NCBI RefSeq assembly: GCF_006538745.1
Contig: NZ_BJLR01000016.1
Coordinates: 124,001 to 188,000 of the forward strand
Reading direction: 5' to 3'
DNA: 64,000 bases
Origin: Cellulomonas cellasea
GTDB lineage: Bacteria > Actinomycetota > Actinomycetes > Actinomycetales > Cellulomonadaceae
This document shows, one piece after another, positions 44,084 to 52,225 of the stretch. The notes under the pieces were generated by a model. It saw nothing but the letters and a program-made list of their open reading frames with translations. It made no database searches and was not told where the DNA came from. The stretch's first letter is position 1; the number at the start of each line of letters is the position of its first letter. The position numbers and the translations under genes are program-made.

Positions 44084-44638
44084 ATGCACGAGTACGAGTC
44101 GCGAGACGTCGCCCAGCGCGAGACGAACCGCCCAGCGGTGCGCGCAGGGGACCGCGCGGGGCCGCACGGGCTCCTCGCGCTCCAGGTCACCGCCGGCAAC
44201 CAGGCCGTCGGCCGGCTCATGACGGTGCAGCGTGCCGACACCCAGCCGGTCGGCCCGGAGCCGGCCCGCGGGCCGGACGCCCTGGCGTGGGCACTGCCCC
44301 AGCTGGACGACGAGCCGATCACGGGGATCCGGCACGTGATCGACGCCTTCGAGCTGCTCCTGGCGGACGTCAACGCCGGGCGCCTCGCTGCGGGCGCCGC
44401 CACGGCGCTCCTCCTGCAGCACCAGGGGGCCGTCCAGGGTCGCCTCATCCACTACCTGACGCCCCGGCCGGGCGAGCTGGGCATCCGGGACCTGGCCCTG
44501 CCCAGCGACGCGGAACGGGACTACCTCTGGATGCAGCAGATCCGGCTGTTGGCTGTGGAGCAGGCGCTCGTGCGGCTCACGGCGTCGGGCGCCGCCGCTC
44601 AGGCCGCAGCGCTCGGGCTCGCGAGGCGGCGTCACTAG
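44084..44638 (+). CDS. Hypothetical protein with an AGN motif (LQxTAGNQAVxRL)
   Basis: A 184-residue protein. LLALQVTAGNQAVGRLM at about 30-46 closely resembles the short LQRxAGNxAVxxL motif that occurs in many actinobacterial proteins with eCIS-core (DUF4157) or toxin domains. The remaining 135 residues are helical, with a Leu-rich FELLLADVNAGRLAAGAATA segment. No catalytic domain is recognised. The role of the motif is not established. Confidence 0.7.
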   Translation: MHEYESRDVAQRETNRPAVRAGDRAGPHGLLALQVTAGNQAVGRLMTVQRADTQPVGPEPARGPDALAWALPQLDDEPITGIRHVIDAFELLLADVNAGRLAAGAATALLLQHQGAVQGRLIHYLTPRPGELGIRDLALPSDAERDYLWMQQIRLLAVEQALVRLTASGAAAQAAALGLARRRH

Positions 44639-44713
44639 ACGACACGGGCGAGCACCCACCGCAACATCACGCTCATCTCGGCAGAGCCGCGAGATGGGCT
44701 TGGATGCGTGCGC

Positions 44714-45457
44714 TCAGTGCACCGCGGAGGAGGCATACAGCGGATGTGCGAGCAGCTGGCTCTGCAACGGGCCGGGGTCGGGGAGCCGGTGAGGTCCCGA
44801 GACGTCCGGGGCGTCCAGGTCAGGCCAGTGCTCGGTGAACCAGCCGTGCTCGCCGGGCGTCATGTGCTGCCGTCGCCGCCGCAGCAGGGACGTGAGGTCG
44901 CTCGCTCGTCGTGCGTCCTGGTGGACGTGGCGGAGCAGGTGAGTGACGGCGAGGGTCAGCGGGGAGAAGTCGAACGCCTCGGTGGTGCGCCGCCGGGCGA
45001 GCATCGCCGTGACCCGGGCGAGCACGACGTCGTACGCCGAATCGTCTCCGATCGCTGCCAGGCCGAAGAGTGCGAAGAGCCGCACGGCGTGATCGCGGTC
45101 GTCGACGAGGCCGGCGAGGGCTGGGGTGGCGCCGGGCTCGTCTCGCTTGGCCAGGGCGAGCGTGGCCGCGCAGCGCAGGTCCGAGGTGCCGGCTCCCCCG
45201 GTGGAGAGCGTCCGGAGCAGCACGGCTCGGCCCGCCGGTCCGCGCACGTCTCCCAGTGCCGCGGTCACCAGAACGTGGCGCCAGCCCGAGAGGCCGTCGA
45301 GCTCCGCGAGCAGGCGGTCGCCGGCCTCACCCATGTCGACGGCGGCGCGCAGCGCGTCCTCGAACTGCTCCGCGCGCGACGCGCGCAGGCCCGCCGCAAC
45401 CTCCGGGACGACGCGCGGCGTGCTCGACGGTCTCTCGGGGTCCGACTCGGCGCGCAC
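44714..45457 (-). CDS. HEAT-repeat protein
   Basis: A 247-residue all-helical protein. Repeats such as RCAATLALAKRDEPGATPALAGLVDDRDHAVRL show the two-helix HEAT pattern with Asp/Asn turns (about 50-200). It likely acts as a protein-binding scaffold. A CAGGAT box 6 nt before the GTG may be a -10 element. It lies between the AGN-motif gene and the SUFU gene. Confidence 0.75.
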   Translation of the reverse strand: MRAESDPERPSSTPRVVPEVAAGLRASRAEQFEDALRAAVDMGEAGDRLLAELDGLSGWRHVLVTAALGDVRGPAGRAVLLRTLSTGGAGTSDLRCAATLALAKRDEPGATPALAGLVDDRDHAVRLFALFGLAAIGDDSAYDVVLARVTAMLARRRTTEAFDFSPLTLAVTHLLRHVHQDARRASDLTSLLRRRRQHMTPGEHGWFTEHWPDLDAPDVSGPHRLPDPGPLQSQLLAHPLYASSAVH

Positions 45458-45526
45458 GACGCCATCCTGCCGCGTTCATCAGGACGGCGGCCAGAACCTG
45501 GACGAAGGTCGAGGTGCGTGCGACGC

Positions 45527-46636
45527 TCAGCCGATGGTGCGGAGCGGCGTGTCGTCGTGGTCGCGGACGGTGGTGCGCTCGACGAGGAAGTCGACAGCGG
45601 GCAGCTCGGCTGACCGGTAGCTACCGGCTCGGGGGAGCAGCTGCGTGGCGACGGCCTCGGCCTGTCGCAGGGTCAGGCCGATGACCCAGTGACCCGGCTC
45701 GTGCTCGTGCGGGTCGCCGTGCGCCTCGGGTGAGAACGTCACGCGGGCGTGCTCGCTCTCGAGGGAGAAGTCGTCCCCAGCACCGATGCGCAGGGGGAGC
45801 GCGACGCGCAGGGTGTCCACCACGCTGGCGCCGAGGGTGACGGTCAGGGGAGCTCGACGTCGGAGCCGTGCGAGGCGGCCGGCCCGGGTGACGGTGAGCT
45901 GCTCGACGACCAGTCCCCCGAGGGAGGACCCGTCTGCGGCGCGGCCGGCCTCGACGGCGGCGAGCGCGCGCGGGTCGGTGAGGATCGAGTCCCGGTCGAG
46001 CCGAGTCACCAGGAGCGGGTGGTACTGCTCGTAGAGCGCAGCGAAGCCCGTGTCGGTCCAGGTCTTCTTCGCGGCGGCCTCGTCGGCGGTCAGGCCGACC
46101 ACCTGCAGGAAGTCGATCGCGTCGGCGCCGGCGTCACGGGTGTCCCCGCGAGGGCCGCGTCCGAGCTCGGGGTCCTCCATGAACAGGACCTGCCCCACGG
46201 GTGTGACCGAGTCCTGCTGGATCGGGCCGTACAGGTCCATGGTGTGGCCGGGCCCGAACGGGGTGAACGACTCCACGACGTAGCGCGTGAGGTTCTGCAG
46301 CAGGTTCACCATGAACACCGGGGGGTGCTCGTGCTCGGGACCGTCGGCGCGGGCCAGGCGGGCGGTGAGCTCGAACGTCCAACCGCGACCGTCCTCGGGA
46401 TCGTCGAGGACATGGCGGGCGTCGGGGGGACCGACGGCGGTCGAGGTCAGGCCGACCGCGACGTAGTGCCAGTGCGGCACGGGTTCGGTGCGGGTGTAGA
46501 CGAGGACCTCGTCCAGCGGGTCGGGGCCCCCGTCCTGCCAGCGGTGCTCGGTCACCCAGCGGAAGTCCGGCTCCGTCTGCCCGTACACCGCGTCCAGTGC
46601 AACGCCGACGCCCGGGGCGCCATCCACGTGAGTCAC
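45527..46636 (-). CDS. SUFU (suppressor of fused) domain protein
   Basis: A protein of about 369 residues. The SUFU fold is supported by VALDAVYGQTEPDFRWVTEH, VLVYTRTEPVPHWHYVAVGL and GWTFELTARLARADG..EHPPVFMVNLLQNL in order, and HTMDLYGPIQQDS. Bacterial SUFU proteins are a known immunity-protein superfamily in polymorphic toxin systems; no adjacent toxin is seen. The start is unclear: GTG at 46636 is used, GTG at 46708 would add 24 Arg/Ser-rich residues, and GTG at 46627 is possible. Confidence 0.82.
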   Translation of the reverse strand: MTHVDGAPGVGVALDAVYGQTEPDFRWVTEHRWQDGGPDPLDEVLVYTRTEPVPHWHYVAVGLTSTAVGPPDARHVLDDPEDGRGWTFELTARLARADGPEHEHPPVFMVNLLQNLTRYVVESFTPFGPGHTMDLYGPIQQDSVTPVGQVLFMEDPELGRGPRGDTRDAGADAIDFLQVVGLTADEAAAKKTWTDTGFAALYEQYHPLLVTRLDRDSILTDPRALAAVEAGRAADGSSLGGLVVEQLTVTRAGRLARLRRRAPLTVTLGASVVDTLRVALPLRIGAGDDFSLESEHARVTFSPEAHGDPHEHEPGHWVIGLTLRQAEAVATQLLPRAGSYRSAELPAVDFLVERTTVRDHDDTPLRTIG

Positions 46637-46734
46637 GCCCCCGGCATCCCGCGAGCCCGAGTCCCGCGGAGCGCCGCCACGAGGTGAAGCAAGCGCGGAG
46701 TGCCTCACCCAGCCCGACCGGTGCGCCGGAGCGT

Positions 46735-47142
46735 TCAGCCTTCGTCGCCCTCGAACCCGATCAGCCAGTGGAGGCCGAAGCGGTCGATGACCTGCCCGTC
46801 CGTCGCGCCCCAGGCCCGCGTCTGCAGGTCGTCCACGACCTCGCCGCCCTCGGAGAGCGCGGCGAACCAGGTGCGGAGGTCGGAGGGTGCGGACGCCCCG
46901 AGCAGGGAGAGCATCATCCCCTGGCTCTTGAACGAGGGCGTGTCCCCGGCGACGTCGGCTGCGAACAGCGCGACCGGCCCGTCCACGAGGTACCCGTGGG
47001 CGACGGCGTCCGCCGGGCCGTCGGTCCTGCCGAACTCCTCGAAGGTGTGCAGCTGTGCGGCGCCGCCGAACACCTCGGCGTAGAAGGTCAGAGCGGCACG
47101 AGCCGTGCCCGGGAGGTGGAGGTAGGGCGTCGGTGCGGTCAT
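46735..47142 (-). CDS. VOC-family (PhnB/glyoxalase-like) protein
   Basis: A 135-residue protein of the vicinal-oxygen-chelate fold in the PhnB/3-demethylubiquinone-like branch: YLHLPGTARAALTFYAEVFGG, LHTFEEFGRTDG, and the terminal WGATDGQVIDRFGLHWLIGF (D-x-F-G-x-x-W). Members bind small molecules or metals, but the ligand is unknown. The ATG has a GGAG site 6 nt upstream. Confidence 0.9.
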   Translation of the reverse strand: MTAPTPYLHLPGTARAALTFYAEVFGGAAQLHTFEEFGRTDGPADAVAHGYLVDGPVALFAADVAGDTPSFKSQGMMLSLLGASAPSDLRTWFAALSEGGEVVDDLQTRAWGATDGQVIDRFGLHWLIGFEGDEG

Positions 47143-47408
47143 GTCAGTCTCCGTGGGTGAGCCGGGCGGGCGCCGGCGGCCGCTGGTGCCGCTCGCGTCC
47201 CGCACCGCCGGACCATCCGGCGTACTGGGACGACGAGCGGCGACCTCTCGCGAGGACACCTCGGTTCCGCGACGTACCTGTCCGGGTGGTTCTCGACCTG
47301 AGGTGTCCTCCGGAACGATTGCCGTACGTCGTCCTCGCCGGCTGCGGGGGGGCAGCCTGAACGTCGAGCCGGTTCGTGCTCGTCTCGGGGTGAACCGGTG
47401 GCCCGAGG

Positions 47409-47570
47409 TCAGCCGGCGTTGCGCACCATGAACTCGGTCTCCGTGTCGCGGCCCATCGTCGGGTCGGGAGCGTGCTGGCTCTCCTGCGTGGCGATGGTGT
47501 CTTCCAGTGCGATGCGCTCCGGCAGCGTCGTGTAGTCCACGGCGGTCGGCTGCGCCTCGGGCTCGTGCAC
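47409..47570 (-). CDS. Small acidic protein (53 aa)
   Basis: The frame encodes VHEPEAQPTAVDYTTLPERI followed by LEDTIATQESQHAPDPTMGR and ends DTETEFMVRNAG. It is acidic and Pro/Thr-rich, with third-position GC and a clear AGGGG site about 5 nt before the GTG. No family is recognised. It lies in a 610-bp stretch otherwise empty of genes. Confidence 0.55.
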   Translation of the reverse strand: MHEPEAQPTAVDYTTLPERIALEDTIATQESQHAPDPTMGRDTETEFMVRNAG

Positions 47571-47761
47571 GATGACCCCTGACGACGGAGGAGGACGGTC
47601 CTGTCGACCGTACCGGTCCGCGCCGGCAGCGAGGGGGCGGACGGCGCGCTGACTGGTCCAGTCGGGTCACGGCGCACGCCCGTCTCAGTGCAGGTATGCA
47701 CGGGGCGCCGGCATGGGCGGGCAGGTCGGCCGAGCCGCACGGGCCTGCCCGGCGCGGCCGG

Positions 47762-47968
47762 CTACGGCTCGGGGCGGTGCGCGGGCGGGTCCGCCCGCTT
47801 CGCGCGCGCGTCAGCGGACGCTCCGAACGCGATACCGAGCCCGAGGCAGATCGCGAGCCACATGGCGATCTCGCCGGTCGCTGCGCCGATGGCGGCCCCG
47901 ACGCCGGCCCCGAGTGCCATACCGATGCCGACCCCGCGGCCGTTGTCCTTGCTCCTCGCACCCGCCAT
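47762..47968 (-). CDS. Glycine-zipper membrane protein (68 aa)
   Basis: A 68-residue protein with two hydrophobic helices (GIGMALGAGVGAAIGAATG and IAMWLAICLGLGIAFGAS), rich in Gly/Ala in the GxxxG pattern, with basic ends (ARSKDNGRG, ARAKRAD). This is typical of actinobacterial glycine-zipper membrane proteins of unknown function. Confidence 0.72.
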   Translation of the reverse strand: MAGARSKDNGRGVGIGMALGAGVGAAIGAATGEIAMWLAICLGLGIAFGASADARAKRADPPAHRPEP

Positions 47969-48012
47969 ACGCGGAGCGTAACCACGACGCTGGTGGGGAG
48001 CTCACCGTGCGG

Positions 48013-48942
48013 TCAGGCGAGGGTGGCGGGGTCGGTGTTGGCGCCGCAGATGACGACGGCGACCCGCTCGCCGGGCGCTGGCTGGTAGGCGTTGCTGGTG
48101 AGCCCGGCATACGCGGCGGCTGCCCCGTGCTCGACGGCCATGCGGTAGTCCTGCCAGAGGGCGGTGCGGGCGGCCGTGATCGCCTCGTCGTCGACGAGGA
48201 CGCTGACCGGCCGGGTGCGCTGGGCGACGTCGAAGGCGATCGTCCCGATGCGTCGCGCCCCGAGCGCGTCCGCCGCGACACCCGAGACGGCGACGTCGAC
48301 CGGCTCCCCGGCGTGCAGGGCGCTGTGCAAGGTAGGGATGCGGGTGGGTTCGACCGCCACGACCCGGGCGCGGCCCTCGGCCGCAGCGGCGATGCCGGCG
48401 AACAGGCCACCACCGCCGACCGCGACGACGATGGTGTCGACGTCGGGGACGTCGGCGAGGATCTCCTCGCCGATGGTTCCGGCTCCGGCGGCGATCTCGG
48501 GCTGGTCGTAGGCGTGGCAGAACAGTGCGCCCGCAGCGTCGGCGAAGTCGATCGCCGCGAGGTACGCCTCGGCGTACTCCTGGCCGACCTGCCGCACGGT
48601 CGCGCCGTACTCGCGCAGCCGGGCCACCTTGACCGCCGGTGCGGTCTCGGGGACGAAGACGGTGGCCGCGACCCCGACCTGCGCGGCCGCGTAGGCGTTG
48701 GCGAGGCCGGCGTTGCCGCCGGACGCGGCGACGACGCCCTTCGCCGGGTCGAGGGTGCCGGTCTCGAGGCCGGCGAGGATGCGGTTGAACGCACCTCGGG
48801 TCTTGAACACGCCCGCGAGCTGCAGGAACTCGCACTTCAGCCAGAGGTCGCCGGTCCCCGGATCGACGGCCATCACCGGCGTGCGGCGGACCCGCCCACG
48901 GATGCGCCGCTCGGCGGCGAGCACGTCGTCACGGGTGATCAC
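48013..48942 (-). CDS. PLP-dependent serine/threonine dehydratase family protein
   Basis: A 309-residue fold-type II PLP enzyme. The Lys motif LAGVFKTRGAFNRIL (canonical SFKxRGA with Ser to Val) is near 45-59, the phosphate-binding ASGGNAGLANAYAA is near 74-87, and VAVGGGGLFAGIAA is the glycine-rich loop near 173. The variant residues suggest a substrate other than threonine. The GTG at 48942 has GGAGGA 4 nt upstream. Serine/threonine ammonia-lyase activity is inferred from the family. Confidence 0.82.
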   Translation of the reverse strand: MITRDDVLAAERRIRGRVRRTPVMAVDPGTGDLWLKCEFLQLAGVFKTRGAFNRILAGLETGTLDPAKGVVAASGGNAGLANAYAAAQVGVAATVFVPETAPAVKVARLREYGATVRQVGQEYAEAYLAAIDFADAAGALFCHAYDQPEIAAGAGTIGEEILADVPDVDTIVVAVGGGGLFAGIAAAAEGRARVVAVEPTRIPTLHSALHAGEPVDVAVSGVAADALGARRIGTIAFDVAQRTRPVSVLVDDEAITAARTALWQDYRMAVEHGAAAAYAGLTSNAYQPAPGERVAVVICGANTDPATLA

Positions 48943-49551
48943 TGGTCCTCCACGCTGTGCGGCTTCACGCGGGCCCGCGGTCACACCACTGTCTCGTTTC
49001 GTATGGAGACGCGCACGATCTGGGCCCTGCGACGAGCGCCTCCTGCGCGGACGAGAACGACCGTCGGGGTACGGGTCTCACCGGCGTCCCTGGAGGGCTG
49101 TCGTCAGCCTCGGGTGATCGCGCGCTCCACGTGACCGACCTGGTCTTCGTGCGTCACGACCAGGAGACCGCCCGTCGGCCGGCAGCAAGGCCGGGATCCG
49201 AGGACCCAGCCCGGAAACGTCGCGGCTCGGCCGGCGGCGACAGCGGCGTCGACCCTGCGGCGACGTCGGCGGCGGATCGCGCGGCTCACCATCCCGTCGA
49301 CGACGAGGTCTGCCCACCACTGCGCCACGTCCCCGAGGTCGAGCACGGCGCGCCTCCAGACTCTGTACGACGAGGGAGCCCACCTTGTCGTGATGACAGT
49401 CGGCGCGGATGGCCCACGACGTGAGCGGGCCTGCGACACGTGCCTGATCTTCTGAGCACAGGCGTCCGGCGCACGGCACCGTCGGCATCTGTCAGGTCAC
49501 GACCGAGCGACGGCCACGCGGAGCGCGAGCCCCCAGGCGTCACCGCCTGGC
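48943..49551. other. 609-bp stretch with no confident gene
   Basis: Neither strand shows a frame with convincing composition. One minus-strand candidate (49104-49439, 111 residues, containing LDLGDVAQWWADLVVDG) has a plausible middle segment but Arg-rich flanks and no ribosome site, so it is not called. The base composition is slightly less GC-rich than neighbours, consistent with a decayed or newly acquired segment. Confidence 0.5.
49533..49550 (-). terminator. Short hairpin after gluconokinase
   Basis: CCAGGCG and CGCCTGG arms (7 bp) have a TCAC loop and lie directly after the minus-strand stop codon of the gluconokinase gene. Weak but well placed. Confidence 0.45.
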
Positions 49552-50073
49552 TCAGGCGGTGACCGCGCCCAGCCCCAGTCCGCGCAGCGCGGCGTCGGCG
49601 ACCTCCTCGGGCGGGATGTCGACCGCGATGCTCACGCCGTCCTCGTGCTCGGCGAGCGGCTCGAGCGTGCTGAGCTGCGAGGGCAGGAGCGACGGCGGCA
49701 TGAAGTGGCCGCTGCGGTGCTCGAGCCGTCCACCGATGACCTCGGGCGCGGCGGCGAGGTGCACGAACCGCACGCGGCCGTCGGCCTCACGGAGCACGTC
49801 GCGGTAGGCGACCTTGAGCGCCGAGCACGTGATGACGGTCGAGCGCCCGGCGGCGGCCTGCTCGCTGAGCCAGTCGCGCATGATCCGCAGCCAGGGCCAG
49901 CGGTCCTCGTCGGTGAGCGGGGTCCCGGCGGCCATCTTCGCGACGTTCGCCTCGGGGTGGTGGTCGTCGGCCTCGGCGAAGGGCCAGCCCAGGCGGTCCG
50001 CGAGGATGCGGGCGACGGTCGTCTTGCCGGATCCGGAGACCCCCATGACCACCAGGTGCTGGATCTCACTCAT
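49552..50073 (-). CDS. gntK: Gluconokinase
   Basis: A 173-residue kinase that makes 6-phosphogluconate. The P-loop VVMGVSGSGKTTVARILA is at about 8-25 (GVSGSGKST family pattern), EADDHHPEANVAKMAAGTPLTD is the gluconate-binding segment near 34-55, and TCSALKVAYRDVLRE (canonical SALKxxYRdxLR) is near 82-96. The ATG has AAGGAG about 9 nt upstream. The divergent FadR-type regulator next to it probably controls it in response to gluconate. Confidence 0.94.
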   Translation of the reverse strand: MSEIQHLVVMGVSGSGKTTVARILADRLGWPFAEADDHHPEANVAKMAAGTPLTDEDRWPWLRIMRDWLSEQAAAGRSTVITCSALKVAYRDVLREADGRVRFVHLAAAPEVIGGRLEHRSGHFMPPSLLPSQLSTLEPLAEHEDGVSIAVDIPPEEVADAALRGLGLGAVTA

Positions 50074-50257
50074 GCGTGCGCGCTCCTTGACGTCGTCGTC
50101 TGCTCTGGCGTCATCCTCGCACCCGCAGCCGGTTCATGAAAGATGATACCAATGTACGTGTCGGGCGTGCACGGTACTCTCTCGCCGGGCCGCGAGGGCC
50201 CACCGGCCCGGGCTCTTTCTCCCGGCCGGCACCGTGCGAAGGGGCAGGTGAGCGGGC
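50074..50257. promoter_or_regulatory. Divergent promoter region of gntK and its regulator
   Basis: 184 bp between gluconokinase and the GntR/FadR gene. It contains GATGATACCAATGTAC at about 50141-50156, an AT-rich patch in a GC-rich setting that resembles GntR-family operators (TTGGTATCAT when read on the minus strand). The binding site is inferred from position and composition only. Confidence 0.35.
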
Positions 50258-50962
50258 GTGGGCGCCGAGGTGCTGCACAGCTCGGTGCTCGACGCCCTGG
50301 GCCAGGAGATCACCGGCGGCGTCATCCGCCCGGGGGCGGTCATCACGCTCGACCGCATCCAGAAGCGGTTCGGCGTCTCGCGGACCGTCGCCCGGGAGAC
50401 CATGCGCCTCCTGGAGTCCATGCAGCTCGTCACCTCCAAGCGTCGCGTGGGTCTCGTCGTCCGGCCCGTCGTCGAGTGGGACGTCTTCGACCCGCGCGTC
50501 ATCCGCTGGCGCCTGCAGGGCAGCGAGCGCGAGGCCCAGCTGCGCTCGCTCACCGAGCTGCGGGCCGCCGTCGAGCCGCTCGCGGCCGGTGCCGCGGCCC
50601 GCTACGCGACCGACCACGACCGGGCCCGGATCGTCGACCTCGCGGCGCAGATGCGCGCGCACGGGGAGGACGGCGCGCGCGAGGTCTTCCTCGACCTCGA
50701 CGTCGAGTTCCACGGCCTGCTGCTGCGCGCGAGCCGCAACGAGATGTTCGCCGCGCTGACCGGCGTCGTGACCGAGGTGCTCGCGGGCCGCACGCGGCAC
50801 GGCCTGATGCCGGACATCGTGCGCCCCGAGGCCCTCGTCGCGCACGAGGCCGTCGCCCGCGCGGTGCACGACGGTGACGCGGCCGAGGCCGAGCGGGCCA
50901 TGACCGCGATCATGGCCGAGGTCCGCGACGCGCTCAGCGTGCTCGACGACCTGCCGGGCTGA
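50258..50962 (+). CDS. GntR-family (FadR subfamily) regulator
   Basis: A 234-residue repressor. The winged HTH (about 8-75: LGQEITGGVIRPGAVITLDR, then FGVSRTVARETMRLLESMQL) is followed by an FCD ligand domain (about 95-225) with metal-binding Asp and His residues in DLDVEFHGLLLRASRN and HEAVARAVHDGD. Placed divergent to gntK, it is the likely gluconate-responsive regulator. The GTG has a GAAGGGG site about 13 nt away; the spacing is long. Confidence 0.9.
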   Translation: MGAEVLHSSVLDALGQEITGGVIRPGAVITLDRIQKRFGVSRTVARETMRLLESMQLVTSKRRVGLVVRPVVEWDVFDPRVIRWRLQGSEREAQLRSLTELRAAVEPLAAGAAARYATDHDRARIVDLAAQMRAHGEDGAREVFLDLDVEFHGLLLRASRNEMFAALTGVVTEVLAGRTRHGLMPDIVRPEALVAHEAVARAVHDGDAAEAERAMTAIMAEVRDALSVLDDLPG

Positions 50963-51077
50963 CGCGGCGCACGACGAGCGGCCGGCCAGGCCGAGCCGGA
51001 CGGGGCGCGCGGCACCGGCGCCGGCGCCGGCGAGCGGTGGCGCGGCGGCGGACCTGCCCCGCACCCACCCGCAGCGC

Positions 51078-52086
51078 TCACCGCCCGAGCAGCACGTCCA
51101 GCGCCCCGCGCACGAGCCGCTCGGCGGTCGCCCGGTGCGGGCCGATCCAGTCGCCGGTGTAGGCGCGGGGCGCGATCTCGATGACCAGCACGAGGCTCAG
51201 GTACAGCCGGTAGAGCTGCAGCCGCGTGCGGCCCGCGACGGTGTCGAGCGCGAACGCGCCGCCGGCCGACGCGTAGCCGTCGAGCACGGTCGCCGGGGCC
51301 GTCCGGGTGCCCATCTGGTCGGCGCCGACGAGCTCGTACAGCGGGTCGCCCCACAGCGACCGCTCCGTGTCGATGACGCCGACGAGCTCCCCGGTCGTGG
51401 GCTCGACGAACAGGTTCCCCGCCCAGAGGTCGCCGTGCACGAGCACCGGGGTCGTGACCTCGGCGAGCGCGTCGGTGTGCCGCGCGAGCGCCGCCCGGAC
51501 GTCCGCGTCGGGCACCGGCGTGCCCCAGCGGGCCGCGTCGTCGAGCAGCGCACCGAGCATGAGCCCGAACGCCTCGGGCCACGTCGGCGCGTGCAGCCCG
51601 GAACCCGCGTTCAGGTACCCGAAGCGCTCCCCGGTCACGGTGTGCAGCCGGGCCATGAACGCCCCGAGGTCGTGGTCGACGCGGGGCGCCCACGGCCGGC
51701 GCCGGCTCGCGCAGGTCGACGAGCGGGACGCCGTCGAGGTGCCTCACGACGACGACGTCGCTCGGCAGCACCGTGCGGGAGAAGTCGGTGAGCAGCACGC
51801 GCGGCATGAGCAGGTCGGGCCGGTCGGCGGCGAGCGTGTACACCTGCGCCTCGGTCCGCACGAGGTCGTGCTCGTAGCGCAGCAGGCGGCCGGCGTCGGT
51901 CGGCGCGGTCTTGACGACGACGCGCGCGCCGTCGGTCAGCGTCACCCGGTACGTCGTCGCGAACGTGCCCCCGGTCAGGAGCTCGACGCGGGCGGGCTCG
52001 CCGAGCGGTGCGAGCACGCGCGCGAGGGCGTGAAGGGTCTGCGGGAGGACGGCGTCGTCACGCACGTCGGCGGTCTCGTCGAGCAC
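51078..52086 (-). pseudogene. Aminoglycoside-phosphotransferase-like gene with a frameshift
   Basis: The N-terminal frame (from GTG 52086) has the nucleotide-binding lobe of APH/ChoK-like kinases: GGTFATTYRVTL, VVVKTAP and VVVVRHLDGVPLVDLREPAP. At about 51,670-51,700 the reading frame shifts by one: the expected continuation VDHDLGAFMARLHTVTG is in another frame, then VLVHGDLWAGNLFV (Brenner motif) and GVIDTERSLWGDPLYELV (metal-binding Asp) follow to a normal end. One base is extra, or two are missing, in a GC run. Either a real pseudogene or a sequencing error. Full length would be about 335 residues. A TAGGGT box lies 6 nt before the GTG. Confidence 0.82.
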
Positions 52087-52225
52087 CCGCCGACCCTAGC
52101 GACCCGCGTACCGGGGGCGGCCCGGAACCGCGCGGACCGCACGTCCGGCGGGCGCAGGAGGGGCGGTGTGGCACGGCCGCGGCCGGCGCTCCGGGCGGCC
52201 CGCGCACGACGGGTCGACGGCGGCC

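Noticed and set aside
47144-47740. 198-codon minus-strand frame between the VOC gene and the glycine-zipper gene
   Set aside because: Arg/Ser/Pro-rich with no domain; it overlaps, in another frame, a more convincing 53-codon gene.
49078-49488. Two overlapping minus-strand frames between the dehydratase and gluconokinase
   Set aside because: No ribosome site, Arg-rich composition and no family; left as an unassigned stretch.
51000-51040. GGCGCCGGCGCC-type simple repeat between the FadR gene and the phosphotransferase
   Set aside because: Short GC-only low complexity, expected at this base composition; no sign of function.
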